Shown here: piece after piece, positions 17,678-26,929 of the stretch | Position numbering within the stretch: the first letter of the stretch is position 1 | Layout of the letters: every line of letters starts with the position of its first letter | NCBI GenBank assembly: GCA_963724825.1 | Contig: CAVRWT010000006.1 | Location: 1 to 64,000 of the forward strand | From: JALYNX01 sp963724825 | GTDB taxonomy: Bacteria; Actinomycetota; Acidimicrobiia; Spongiisociales; ZC4RG35 | Length of the DNA stretch: 64,000 nucleotides | Reading direction: 5' to 3' | Made by a program: the position numbers and the translations under genes | Notes under the pieces: generated by a model | Seen by the model: the letters and a program-made list of their open reading frames with translations, nothing else | What the model was told of the DNA's origin: nothing | Databases searched by the model: none

Positions 17678-18499
17678 ATGAGCGAGAGCCTGGTCAGAGC
17701 GCTTCTGAATGGGGCCGACTTCGAGGTGATCCCCTTGAAGTCAGTCATGGAAAAGGTGTCCGCCATTCCTCCCGGCTCCACGGTGTCGGTCACCGCATCA
17801 CCCGCCAAAGGAATGAAAACCACGGTCGATCTGGCCATCGAGCTGCAGAAGGAAGGCTACCGGGCGGTGCCCCACCTCTCGGCACGAATGGTCGAAGGCC
17901 GTCGTGATCTGGCATCGATCATCAAGCGCTTGGACGACGGTGGCGTATCCAGAGTTTTCATCACCGGTGGCGACGCAGAGCAACGTGGCATCTACTTCGA
18001 TGCCTTGTCACTCTTGCTCGACCTAGCCGAGCTCGGGCATCCGTTCTTTGAGGTCGGGATCACCGGCTATCCGGAAGGGCATCCATCGATTTCCGACGAG
18101 CGGCTCCGCGAGGCGCTCATCGAGAAACAGGCACATGCCACCTACATCGTGACCCAGATGTGTTTCAACCCGAAGACAATCATTGATTGGGTCAGTTCGA
18201 TACGGGCCGACGGCGTGACGGTCCCGATAAAGGTCGGGGTTCCTGGTGCGGTGGAGCCTGCGCGGCTTCTCACCATCGGTGCTCGCATCGGAGTCGGGGA
18301 TTCGATGAGGTTCGTGGCCAAGAATCGGCGCGCCTTGTTCCGGATCCTCCGCCCCGGGAGATACCGGCCAGACCGGCTGGTCGAGCCCCTCGGACGTCTG
18401 GGCGACGGCCTCGGTCTGATCGGGCTTCACATATTCACCTTCAACCAGGTTGCGCCGACCGTCGCCTGGCACCTGAAGGCTTTGGCGAGGATCAGCTGA
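17678..18499 (+). CDS. Methylenetetrahydrofolate reductase-like protein
   Basis: A 273-residue MetF-like TIM barrel that would interconvert 5-methyl- and 5,10-methylene-tetrahydrofolate using a flavin. Visible features are FEVIPLKS, VSVTASPAKGM, VPHLSARMV, RVFITGGDAEQRG, FFEVGITGYPEGHP and YIVTQMCFNP, matching the folate and flavin pocket of the family. It begins 3 bp after the MttB gene and ends overlapping the IclR start. In this operon it would oxidise the methyltetrahydrofolate delivered by the corrinoid system into the central one-carbon pool. A biosynthetic role is less likely given the position. Confidence 0.88.
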   Translation: MSESLVRALLNGADFEVIPLKSVMEKVSAIPPGSTVSVTASPAKGMKTTVDLAIELQKEGYRAVPHLSARMVEGRRDLASIIKRLDDGGVSRVFITGGDAEQRGIYFDALSLLLDLAELGHPFFEVGITGYPEGHPSISDERLREALIEKQAHATYIVTQMCFNPKTIIDWVSSIRADGVTVPIKVGVPGAVEPARLLTIGARIGVGDSMRFVAKNRRALFRILRPGRYRPDRLVEPLGRLGDGLGLIGLHIFTFNQVAPTVAWHLKALARIS

Positions 18500-19245
18500 T
18501 GGCCGTGCAGTCGATCGATCGTGCCTTCCTGGTGTTGAAGGCGCTGGCCGTTGAGCCATCGGGGATCACGGATCTGGCACAGAGGGTCGGCCTGCCCAAG
18601 TCGACGGTGGCCCGGATGTTGTCCAGCCTCGAGGAACAGGGGGCAGTCACCCGGGGCGGGGACGGGAATCTCTATTCCATCGGCATGGGGCTGGTCGAAC
18701 TGGCGGGCGCTATCGATGCCACCGCTGCTCTGGCAACCGCAGTTCGCCCCCACCTGCGAGGTCTGTCAGATCAGCTGGGCGAGGCATCAGGCTTCAGCGT
18801 CCCCACCGGCTACACGATCCAATACATGGTCCAGGTGGAGAGTCCGAATCCGGTTCAGGTTCGTGACTACACCGGCCTTGCGGTCCCGATGCACGTCGGC
18901 CCCTCGGGGCTGTGCGTGATGGCACAGTGGCCACTGGAAGATGTCGATCGCTATCTGAAGCGATCGTTGGAGAGCTACACCCCCAAAACCGTCACCGACC
19001 CGGCGCGGATTCTCCACCGACTCGAGGAGATACGGCGGCTCGGCCATTTCTGGATCTACGAGGAGTTCGCCGAGGGGATCAACTCGGTGGCGGCGCCGGT
19101 GCTGATCGAAGGGAGCCTGGCGATGGGCGCCATCCACGTCCATGGCCCCGCCTATCGATTCCCGGCGGAGGGGCAGGCGGACTCGATCGCGGCGCTGGTC
19201 ATGGATGCGGCAGCCCGGTTCTCCGACCGGCCCGAAGTCATTTGA
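18499..19245 (+). CDS. IclR-family transcriptional regulator
   Basis: This 248-residue regulator has an N-terminal winged helix (AVQSIDRAFLVLKAL, ITDLAQRVGLPKSTVARMLSSLEEQGAV) and a C-terminal effector-binding domain (PMHVGPSGLCVMA, YEEFAEGINSVAAPV, GAIHVHGPAYRF). The start ATG overlaps the previous stop (TGATG), so it is co-expressed with the genes it probably controls. The two 35-bp palindromes within the operon and at its head are candidate binding sites. The effector may be the methylated amine or a downstream product. Confidence 0.9.
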   Translation: MAVQSIDRAFLVLKALAVEPSGITDLAQRVGLPKSTVARMLSSLEEQGAVTRGGDGNLYSIGMGLVELAGAIDATAALATAVRPHLRGLSDQLGEASGFSVPTGYTIQYMVQVESPNPVQVRDYTGLAVPMHVGPSGLCVMAQWPLEDVDRYLKRSLESYTPKTVTDPARILHRLEEIRRLGHFWIYEEFAEGINSVAAPVLIEGSLAMGAIHVHGPAYRFPAEGQADSIAALVMDAAARFSDRPEVI

Positions 19246-19301
19246 TCGAGCCTCACCACTAGACCGCAGAACTAGCCTGACCTGGCCGCAACAACGGAGG
19301 C

Positions 19302-21593
19302 ATGTTGACCACGACCAGACACTCGACTTTGACCAATTGGGGTGCCTATGAAGTCGAGACCGACGGACGTGAGATCACCGCCGTGCACCCGTTCGCCAAG
19401 GACCCTGACCCGTCCCCGATCGGCCAGTCTCTCAAGGCGGTCCGCAAGAGTCGGGTCGACAAACCGTCGATTCGGGAGTCGTGGCTTCGGGATGGCCCGG
19501 GTTCCAACCCCGAGGGGCGGGGGCAGGAACCTTTTGTCGAGGTGGAGTGGGATGAAGCGCTCGACCTGCTCGCAGCCGAGCTGGACCGGGTCCGGACCCA
19601 GTTCGGCAACCAGGCGATCTACGGCGGCAGTTACGGATGGGCAAGCGCCGGACGCTTCCATCACGCCCAAAGCCAGATCCATCGATTTCTGAACTCGATC
19701 GGCGGCTACACGAGCTCTGTCGACGACTACTCCATCGCCGCCGGCCATGTGATCACCCCGCACATATTCGGGTTTTCGTTCGACGACTTCATGGATGAGC
19801 AGCCACACTTTGTCGAGATCTCCGAGAACACCGAGCTGGTGGTGGCATTCGGCGGCATGCCCATCAAGAACAGTCAGGTGTCTTATGGGGGGCAAGGCCG
19901 GCACATGCTGTCAAGCCGTCTCGAAACCTGTCGGGACCGGGGCGTCAGATTCGTGAACTTGTCCCCACTTGGTGAGGACCTGATCGAGGCGGTCGAAGCG
20001 GAGTGGATACCGATGCGTCCCAGCACCGACACCGCGGTCTTGCTGGGTCTGGCTCACAGTCTGCTGACAGCGGGCGACCACGACGAGGACTTCCTCGACA
20101 CTTACTGTGTCGGTTGGGACCGGCTTCGCTCATATCTGCTCGGAGAAACGGATGGCACACCGAAGACCGCGGAGTGGGCAAGCGAAATCACTGCGGTTGA
20201 TCCGGATCGAATACGCACTCTCGCCGCCGACATGGCCGGGCATCGAACCATGGTCACCCTCAGTTGGTCGGTGCAGCGAAACGATCACGGCGAGCAGGCG
20301 TATTGGATGGCAGCCGCTCTGGCAGCGATGCTCGGCCAGATCGGTCTTCCCGGGGGCGGCGTCGGATACGGTTATGGAGCCGTCGGGCTCAACGGTCACC
20401 CGGTCGGATATCACGGTCTGCCACGTCTGCCCCAAGGAAAGAATCAAGTGGCCGACTTCATCCCGGTGGCGCGGATTGCCGATCTGCTCCTTCATGGCGG
20501 CGAGGAATTCGAATACAACGGTGGGCGTCACACCTATCCAGAGACGCACCTGGTCTATTGGGCCGGCGGGAACCCTTTCCACCATCATCAGGATCTGAAC
20601 CGCTTGGCCAAGGCGTGGCAAACGCCGGACACCGTTGTCTGCCATGAGCCGTTCTGGAACGCGCTAGCCCGCTATTCGGACATCGTCCTGCCGGCGACCA
20701 CGCCGCTGGAGCGGAACGATGTCGGTGGGAGCGGCAACGACGACTTCATCTTCTGGATGGAAAAGGTGATCGACCCCGTCGGCGATGCCCGAGACGATTA
20801 CGAGATCTTCTCCGAGCTCTCCCTACGGCTTGGTGTGGCGGAGGGGTTCACCGAGGGCCGAACGTCGGATGAGTGGATTGCCCACATCTACCAGAAGTTC
20901 CATTCCAATCATCCCGGGTATCCGTCGTTGGAAGCACTCAGGGAAGCGGGTCACTTCCAGATTCCTGAGGAATGGATTCCACCACTCGCTTCGCAGTTGG
21001 TCTCGTTCCGCGACGACCCTGTGGCCTCGGCCCTATCCACACCCTCGGGTCGGATCGAGCTCTACTCGGAGACCATCGCAAGCTTCGGCTACGCCGATTG
21101 CCCGTCCCATCCCACCTGGCTGGAACCCGCGGAATGGCTGGGCAATGCTGAACGGTATCCCCTGCACATGATTTCGAATCAGCCCAAGACCCGCCTCCAC
21201 TCCCAGTGGGACCACGGCGAGACAAGCATGAACGGCAAAGTCGACGGCAGGGAGCAAATCGGCATGACGCTCGGGGACGCAACTGCTCGTGGTCTGGCCA
21301 ATGGGGACCTGGTCCGGGTTTTCAACGATCGGGGAGCCTGTCTGGCTTCGGTCGCCGTCATCCGAGACCTGATCGCGGGAGTGGTCCAGTTGCCGACCGG
21401 GGCCTGGTGGGACCCGGTTGAGCCCGGAGGAATGTGTCGGGCCGGGAATCCGAACGTCCTCACTCGGGACGTTGGCACCTCAACATTGGCCCAAGGCCCA
21501 ACCGCGCAGACGTGCCTGGTCGAGGTCGAAAGCTTCACTGGTGAGGCGCCCCCGGTACAGGCTCACGAGCAGCCGACGTTTATCGCCCGCTAG
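19302..21593 (+). CDS. Molybdopterin S-/N-oxide reductase (BisC/TorA/DMSO reductase family)
   Basis: This 763-residue type III molybdoenzyme has the expected molybdenum ligand Ser in GGSYGWASAGRFHHAQ, as in TorA and BisC, and conserved MGD-binding segments (LVVAFGGMPIKN, VNLSPLGED, GGNPFHHHQDLN, PATTPLERNDVGG, SNQPKTRLHSQWDHG). No Tat signal or Fe-S cysteine motif is present, so a cytoplasmic BisC-like enzyme is likelier than periplasmic TorA. It could reduce methionine or biotin sulfoxide, or TMAO/DMSO. A GGAGGC ribosome site precedes the ATG. modABC, encoded 21 kb downstream, could provide the molybdate. Confidence 0.9.
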   Translation: MLTTTRHSTLTNWGAYEVETDGREITAVHPFAKDPDPSPIGQSLKAVRKSRVDKPSIRESWLRDGPGSNPEGRGQEPFVEVEWDEALDLLAAELDRVRTQFGNQAIYGGSYGWASAGRFHHAQSQIHRFLNSIGGYTSSVDDYSIAAGHVITPHIFGFSFDDFMDEQPHFVEISENTELVVAFGGMPIKNSQVSYGGQGRHMLSSRLETCRDRGVRFVNLSPLGEDLIEAVEAEWIPMRPSTDTAVLLGLAHSLLTAGDHDEDFLDTYCVGWDRLRSYLLGETDGTPKTAEWASEITAVDPDRIRTLAADMAGHRTMVTLSWSVQRNDHGEQAYWMAAALAAMLGQIGLPGGGVGYGYGAVGLNGHPVGYHGLPRLPQGKNQVADFIPVARIADLLLHGGEEFEYNGGRHTYPETHLVYWAGGNPFHHHQDLNRLAKAWQTPDTVVCHEPFWNALARYSDIVLPATTPLERNDVGGSGNDDFIFWMEKVIDPVGDARDDYEIFSELSLRLGVAEGFTEGRTSDEWIAHIYQKFHSNHPGYPSLEALREAGHFQIPEEWIPPLASQLVSFRDDPVASALSTPSGRIELYSETIASFGYADCPSHPTWLEPAEWLGNAERYPLHMISNQPKTRLHSQWDHGETSMNGKVDGREQIGMTLGDATARGLANGDLVRVFNDRGACLASVAVIRDLIAGVVQLPTGAWWDPVEPGGMCRAGNPNVLTRDVGTSTLAQGPTAQTCLVEVESFTGEAPPVQAHEQPTFIAR

Positions 21594-21602
21594 CGGCGCA
21601 TA

Positions 21603-22628
21603 TCACTGAGGTCGGGGCACCAGATCGATCAGAGTGTCGCCTGACAGCTCCAATCCGTGATCTTCGGGATTCAGTCGACCTGATGCCTGAAGCCCCCGGT
21701 ACAACTCGACACTTTGGGCGATCCCGTTCGAAAGGCTGACTACCGGCGGAGGGCCGAGGACTTCGAGACCGGTGGTGTCGATGTCGTCGGGGAAAGGCAA
21801 CGGGTTCGATCCGGGCCGAATCAGACCACTAGCGCCCTCGACTGCATCCTCGATGGCTGCGACAAAATCGGTGATCGAGGCCCGGGAGCCGTTCAGGTTG
21901 AATATTTCGGCCCCTCGGGGGTCGGCGAAGGCCGCCTCGATCAGGGCATAGGCAACGTCCGGGGCGTAGTGGAAGAGGGTCGAGCCTCCGAACGAGATCT
22001 GATAGGGATGGCTTAAGACCGCGGCAACGATCGCCTTGGTCGGGGAGCTGGTCATCCCCTGGTCGCGGCCTGGTCCGTAGACGGTCATCGGGCGTAAGCC
22101 AATGCTGGCAACGCCCGAGTCATGCCAATAGGCACGGGCCGAACCCTCGTTTGCCAGTTTGTAGACGCCGTAGTGACTGTTCGGGATGGCGTATGCGCCG
22201 ACTGGGATGCTCCCACCGGACATGCTGAAGACCGCGATCGAGCTGGTGTAGACCACGTGGGGAATGGCGTGACTGCGGGCTGCCTCGAAGATGTTGACCG
22301 TTCCCAGGACATTCACCATTGCCCCTCCCGGAGGGTCCGCCCGGCAGAACGGAAGCTGGAGGGCGCCGAGGTGGATGATGCGGTTCACACCTTCGGCCTC
22401 GATTGTCGAGTTGAGCGATCCAAGGTCTGTCAGGTCGCCAGCAACAAACGTCACCTGGTCCGTCTCGCCTTCCGACATGACCTGTCGCAGTCGTCGTTGG
22501 TCCGTGGATCGATCGAAGGCAACCGCCTTGATTCCGCGGCGAACGAGTTCCCGAACAGTCCAGGCGCCCACACATCCCATGGCTCCGGTGACCAAGACCG
22601 AGCCCGAGGACTCAGAGTTTGAAGTCAT
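21603..22628 (-). CDS. NAD-dependent epimerase/dehydratase
   Basis: This 341-residue extended SDR has the N-terminal cofactor motif VTGAMGCVGAW, FVAGDLTD, a Ser in YTSSIAVF and the YGVYK catalytic pair, followed by GLRPMTVYGPGRDQG. Such enzymes act on nucleotide sugars or related polyols; nothing shows the substrate. It converges on the molybdoenzyme gene with 9 bp between stops. Confidence 0.82.
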   Translation of the reverse strand: MTSNSESSGSVLVTGAMGCVGAWTVRELVRRGIKAVAFDRSTDQRRLRQVMSEGETDQVTFVAGDLTDLGSLNSTIEAEGVNRIIHLGALQLPFCRADPPGGAMVNVLGTVNIFEAARSHAIPHVVYTSSIAVFSMSGGSIPVGAYAIPNSHYGVYKLANEGSARAYWHDSGVASIGLRPMTVYGPGRDQGMTSSPTKAIVAAVLSHPYQISFGGSTLFHYAPDVAYALIEAAFADPRGAEIFNLNGSRASITDFVAAIEDAVEGASGLIRPGSNPLPFPDDIDTTGLEVLGPPPVVSLSNGIAQSVELYRGLQASGRLNPEDHGLELSGDTLIDLVPRPQ

Positions 22629-22630
22629 AG

Positions 22631-22975
22631 TTCAGATTCTGGCCCGGCCCTGAGTGGTGGCCAAATGGCTCGTCAGTTGTGGCTCATGCCATGCATCCGG
22701 GATGGGCTCAGACCGTAGGTGTCGAGAGGTCATTGCCCTCGTTCAACAAACTCATGAGGCCGCTTCTGCGCACACCGGTGCAGGGAGCCGACACCATCGT
22801 CTGGCTGGCAGCTGCCAATGAACCAGGGTTGACCAGTGGGTGGTTCTGGTTCGATAGAGAAGTGGTACCCACCCGCCTCACGGAGTCGACCCGCGAAACC
22901 GCCATGGAGCGCCAGGCTTTGTGGGATGTCTTGGCCAACCTGACGGGATTCACACCACCGCGTTACGGCGAATGA
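22631..22975 (+). pseudogene. C-terminal remnant of a short-chain dehydrogenase
   Basis: The open frame encodes only the last third of an SDR: HAMHPGWAQTVGV, then SFNKLMRPLLRTPVQGADTIVWLAA and FWFDREVVPTRL, as in the DHRS12-like group. A stop at 22628-22630 closes the frame upstream, and no cofactor-binding half exists there; the neighbouring epimerase is on the other strand. A GTG at 22679 could start a 98-residue product, but a working enzyme is not expected. It overlaps the glucosidase stop by 26 bp. Confidence 0.65.
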
Positions 22976-24314
22976 TCTCCTGGTAATAAGAGGCGCTCAG
23001 CTTGGGCGTGCGCTTCTGTGTTTCGAAATCGACGTGATGAATCCCGTAACGGCTGCTGTATCCGAAGAGCCACTCGAAGTTGTCTATCAGACTCCACAGA
23101 AAGTAGCCCCGCACCGGCACGCCTTCGGCGGTTGCTCTCTGTAGCTGGCTCAGATAACTCCGGAGAAATGTCACCCGATCCGTGTCTTCGATCCGCCCGT
23201 CTCCGGAGACCAAATCGTCGGTGGAGCATCCATTCTCGGTGATGTAGATCTCTTTCGGGCCCCAGACGTCGTGCACGAGCCTGGGACCCCAATACAAGGA
23301 CTCAGGCGTGATCCGGTGCCAGATCGCCGCCACAGGGTGCGACGCCGAGAAGGGAATCACCGCGTAGCCGGGCTCGGCTTCGGTGGCGCGCACGTACTGG
23401 TTCACCATGTAGATGTTGACCCCGACGAAATCGACGGGGCTCCCGATGGTCTTCATGTCTGTGTCGGTGAAAGTTGGAGCGTCGGGGCCTGCAGCCTCCA
23501 GGTAGGCATCGGTGTAGGAGCCTTCGAGGATCGCGGTGAGATATCCGGCGTTGACCTCGCGTAGGGCGATTTCTGCTGCCCGAATGTTCTCCGGCGTCTC
23601 GATTGCCGGTGCCACGACGTTGAAGTTCTCGGCCGGGCCCACCTTCGTGTCTGACGTTCCGCCGGCTCGAATCGCCTGAACGGCTAGACCGTGGGCCAGG
23701 ATGACATGGTGCCGGACCTGGTTCACCCGGGCGGTGGGCAACTTGAGGCCTGGTGCGAAGGTGCCATTTCCATAGCCGTTCCCGACAACGAGCGATCCCT
23801 CATTGATCGTGAAGAAGTGCCCGACTCGGTCGCTGAGGTGCTCGGCGATGAACCCCGTGTAGCGCCCGAAGGCGTCGACGGTGTCCCGGGACTCCCATCC
23901 ACCGCGGTCCTGCAGTGCCTGTGGCAGGTCCCAGTGGTACAGGGTGGCGAATGGCTCGATCTGATTCGCGAGTAGCTCGTCCACCAGGCGTTGGTAGAAA
24001 TCAAGTCCTTGCAGGTTCGGCTCGCCTATCCCTTCGGGGAATATCCGAGGCCATGAGATCGAGAATCGATAGGCCGTCGCACCCAGAGCTTTCATCAGGG
24101 CGACGTCTTCTCGGAACCGGTGATAATGGTCGGCGGCCACGTCGGCGTTGTCGGCGACGTGCATCTTGCCCGATGTATGCACGAATGTGTCCCAGATCGA
24201 GACACCACGACCATCCTCGTTGACGGCCCCTTCGATCTGGTACGCCGCGGTTGCGGTGCCCCATATGAAGCCGTCGGGGAACCTGGAAGGTTTGATCAAG
24301 TGGGCTCCATCCAC
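22950..24314 (-). CDS. Glycoside hydrolase family 1 beta-glucosidase
   Basis: This 454-residue GH1 enzyme hydrolyses beta-glucosides or beta-galactosides in the cytoplasm. Motifs: FIWGTATAAYQIEGA at the N terminus, YRFSISWPRI, YHWDLPQAL, the nucleophile in IYITENGCS and a WSLIDNFEWLFGY aglycone segment. The acid/base motif, normally TFNEP, reads TINEG: the Glu is kept but Pro is replaced by Gly. No signal peptide is seen. Its start overlaps the end of the permease gene upstream by 19 bp, so the two are co-transcribed. Confidence 0.9.
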   Translation of the reverse strand: MDGAHLIKPSRFPDGFIWGTATAAYQIEGAVNEDGRGVSIWDTFVHTSGKMHVADNADVAADHYHRFREDVALMKALGATAYRFSISWPRIFPEGIGEPNLQGLDFYQRLVDELLANQIEPFATLYHWDLPQALQDRGGWESRDTVDAFGRYTGFIAEHLSDRVGHFFTINEGSLVVGNGYGNGTFAPGLKLPTARVNQVRHHVILAHGLAVQAIRAGGTSDTKVGPAENFNVVAPAIETPENIRAAEIALREVNAGYLTAILEGSYTDAYLEAAGPDAPTFTDTDMKTIGSPVDFVGVNIYMVNQYVRATEAEPGYAVIPFSASHPVAAIWHRITPESLYWGPRLVHDVWGPKEIYITENGCSTDDLVSGDGRIEDTDRVTFLRSYLSQLQRATAEGVPVRGYFLWSLIDNFEWLFGYSSRYGIHHVDFETQKRTPKLSASYYQEIIRRNAVV

Positions 24315-25513
24315 GGTTCACGTGAATGGATTTTCGCCCAGAGATAGGAGAGAAGGACGCGGACATTGGCCACCACCGGGACCGCAAGGATCGCGCCCAG
24401 GATGCCGGCAACCTGATATCCGGCTGTGACCGAGATTAGGACGACGAGGGCGGGCAATTGGACGGAATGCCCCATGACCTTGGGGGCGACAATGTTGCTC
24501 TCCAACTGTTGGATGAGGGTGTAGGCCACGATGACCAGCAGGGCGAACACAATGTTGTTCATATCCACGAAGCGGGTCGATCCTTGAACCAGAGCGATGA
24601 TCACTGCCGGAATGGTGGCGATGATCGGCCCAAAGGTGGGGATCACCTCCAGCAGACCGGCGATGATGGCCAGGAAAAGGGCACCGGGCAGGCCCAACAA
24701 CCAGACGACCACGAAGGTGGTGAATCCGATCACGAGGATCATGATTCCCTGGCCCCTTATGTAGTCGTTCCACGAAGCGTTGAGCCTTCGGCCCAGCTCG
24801 AACACCTCGAGCTCGTATTCCTTGGGGACCAGCTTGGCGATGCTCCGAAAGTACCGTCCCGAGTCGGCCGTCATGTAAACGGCGATGATCAGGACGAACA
24901 CGATCCCGGAAATGACCCCGATCAAGAGCCCAGCGACCCCGGCCACTGCCACCAACGCCTCGGTGAGGGCGCCCAGCCAACGACCCGGATCCAGCAAGTC
25001 GGCGCTGGCGGAGGCCTGATTCGAGGCATCGCTTACGGCTGAGGCGGCAGTTAGATCGATGCCAAGGAAGTTGGTCGAGGAAAGGCTGGTTGCGATGTCG
25101 GCGAGCCATTTCTCGAACGAGGCGACGATCTCATGGAAGTCGATTTGCGCAAGCGAGCCGATGATCAGGGCCGGGAGTATGAAGACGGCGCCGATTGCAA
25201 TGGCTGCCGCGGCAAGATAGACCACCGTAACGGCAAGCCATCTCGGGAAGTGGAGCTTGTTGACCAGGCCTCGGAGGAGGGGCTCGATCAAGAACGCCAG
25301 GAGTGCGGCGACGATGATCGAGTCGAGGACGCCAAACAGAAGAAAGAAGCCCAAGGCGACGACCCCGACCACCAGGGCAATGGCCACGAGACGGCGGGTG
25401 GACGCTGACCACACCGGCCCGCTGGCCGGCTGAAGCGTCGATTGGTCGGATTGGCGCTCTTGGTCAGTCACAGACGTGAAACGTAGCTGTTGAAGACCAG
25501 CCGCGGCGGCCAA
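24296..25513 (-). CDS. AI-2E/PerM family membrane transporter
   Basis: This 405-residue membrane protein has about eight hydrophobic segments arranged as in the AI-2E family exporters (PF01594): two N-terminal helices, a large extracytoplasmic region (about residues 130-200) and the conserved block LVIGFTTFVVVWLLGLPGALFLAIIAG with EVIPTFGPIIATIPAV. Members export AI-2, indole-like compounds or Na+/H+ antiport substrates; the cargo here is unknown. It lies between a cell-wall lipoprotein gene and the glucosidase, all on one strand. Confidence 0.87.
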   Translation of the reverse strand: MAAAAGLQQLRFTSVTDQERQSDQSTLQPASGPVWSASTRRLVAIALVVGVVALGFFLLFGVLDSIIVAALLAFLIEPLLRGLVNKLHFPRWLAVTVVYLAAAAIAIGAVFILPALIIGSLAQIDFHEIVASFEKWLADIATSLSSTNFLGIDLTAASAVSDASNQASASADLLDPGRWLGALTEALVAVAGVAGLLIGVISGIVFVLIIAVYMTADSGRYFRSIAKLVPKEYELEVFELGRRLNASWNDYIRGQGIMILVIGFTTFVVVWLLGLPGALFLAIIAGLLEVIPTFGPIIATIPAVIIALVQGSTRFVDMNNIVFALLVIVAYTLIQQLESNIVAPKVMGHSVQLPALVVLISVTAGYQVAGILGAILAVPVVANVRVLLSYLWAKIHSREPWMEPT

Positions 25514-26929
25514 TCACCCAGGAGGAATTAGCACCGCATTCACCACGTGCGCCGTGCCGTTGCTCCCGATCACGTTGCTCACCGTCACCGTCGAGGCACC
25601 GTTGAGCACGATCTGTCCGTCAATCACCTCTATGGCGACATCTCCACCCTGTGCGGTAGTCACCGAGGTCATCCCTTCCAGGTCGAAGCCGCTCAGGTTG
25701 TCGTTGACCACGTGATAGAGCAGGATCGCAGCCAGTGCGTCGGGTTCGGTGGGCAAGGGCTCCGCCAGCTCGGCGAACGCTTCGTCCGTTGGCGCAAATA
25801 GCGTGAACGGGCCCGGCCCGGACAGTGTCTCGGTGAGACCCGCGGCATCGATTGCAGCCAACAACTGGCTGAAATCACCGTCATCGGCGAGAACCTCAAG
25901 GATCCCTCCCGACGGCTGGGGCGTTGTCGTGGCGGGCGGCGCAACAGTTGTCGTGGCGGCGGCCGCTGTGGTCGTGGTCTCGGCGGGCAAGGTGGTGGCG
26001 GGTCCGCGGTCGGGCTCGGTCGTCGCCGTGGTGGGCGGGGCCTCACCCGCATCGTTGAGCGCCTTCTCGAAAGCACGAAGGGTGGCGGCATCGACCACAC
26101 CGGTGGCCGGCACGCCGAGATCCGTCTGCAGCGCCTTGAGGGCGTCCTCCAACTCCCGAGACCAGACCCCGTCAACGGGGCCGTCGTAGTAACCGGTGCT
26201 GATCAGAATTCCCTGAAGGGCGCCGATCTCAGCCGATTGGCGTTGACCCAGTGCAGCGGCCAGGGCAGCCTGCGTTGCCGGGTCGACCAGCCCGGTTACG
26301 GGGAGACCGGCATCCTTCTGCAACTGCTCCACCGCGGCGATCGTCGCCGGCCCGTAGATCCCATCGACGGTGCCCTCATAAAAGCCGGCGGCCTGGAGGT
26401 CGGTCTGGAGGGCGGTCACATAGTCGGAGACCCACTGTGAGGCTTGGGCCTCGTCCTCGATGCAGCCGGCATCGGCGAACAGGCGAACCCACGCCACCTC
26501 CAGGCCATAGGCGGCCGATGTGAAGTTGATACCCGCCTCTACGACCGTGGTGTTGTCGTCGATCTCGCTGGCCGCAGCGAAGGCAGCCTCAGCGTCCTTG
26601 ACCGCATCGATCGATTCGGGCTGGATGATCTCGACGGTGAGTCCAGGCGTGGTGTCGGCCGTGACGGCTTCCTGGAATGTGGCCGCTGACTCTTCGACAG
26701 CCTCCCGCCCGGGCGCCAATTCGTCGGCGGCATTCTTGACGTCACCGACGGTGAGATCGACGTCCTCGAACAGGCCGCCGTAGTTGCCGATTGCGGAAAT
26801 GTATTGCTCGACGTCCGAGCAGAACTGCGCCTGAGCGGCAGCAACATCGATCGGTTCGTCTTCGGTGCATCCTGAAATCGTGAGTCCGAGGACGAGCGTC
26901 ATGGCAATGGTTGCAGATCTCGATTTCAT
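25514..26929 (-). CDS. Lipoprotein with two peptidoglycan-binding domains and a fasciclin domain
   Basis: This 471-residue exported protein has a signal peptide with lipobox ending at Cys21 (GLTISGC). After an N-terminal helical region come two PG_binding_1 repeats (VDGIYGPATIAAVEQLQKD and VDGVWSRELEDALKALQTD, each ending in TGxVDxAT), a Thr/Ala/Pro-rich linker, and a C-terminal FAS1 domain (FTLFAPTDEAFAEL, LLYHVV, VVNAVLIPPG). It would tether to the membrane, bind cell wall and present an adhesion-type FAS1 domain. The stop abuts the permease start, suggesting one transcript. Confidence 0.88.
   Translation of the reverse strand: MKSRSATIAMTLVLGLTISGCTEDEPIDVAAAQAQFCSDVEQYISAIGNYGGLFEDVDLTVGDVKNAADELAPGREAVEESAATFQEAVTADTTPGLTVEIIQPESIDAVKDAEAAFAAASEIDDNTTVVEAGINFTSAAYGLEVAWVRLFADAGCIEDEAQASQWVSDYVTALQTDLQAAGFYEGTVDGIYGPATIAAVEQLQKDAGLPVTGLVDPATQAALAAALGQRQSAEIGALQGILISTGYYDGPVDGVWSRELEDALKALQTDLGVPATGVVDAATLRAFEKALNDAGEAPPTTATTEPDRGPATTLPAETTTTAAAATTTVAPPATTTPQPSGGILEVLADDGDFSQLLAAIDAAGLTETLSGPGPFTLFAPTDEAFAELAEPLPTEPDALAAILLYHVVNDNLSGFDLEGMTSVTTAQGGDVAIEVIDGQIVLNGASTVTVSNVIGSNGTAHVVNAVLIPPG

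Noticed and set aside
24458..25042. Open frame antisense to the AI-2E permease
   Set aside because: Shadow of a real membrane protein; rich in Asp/Gln/Gly with no homology pattern.
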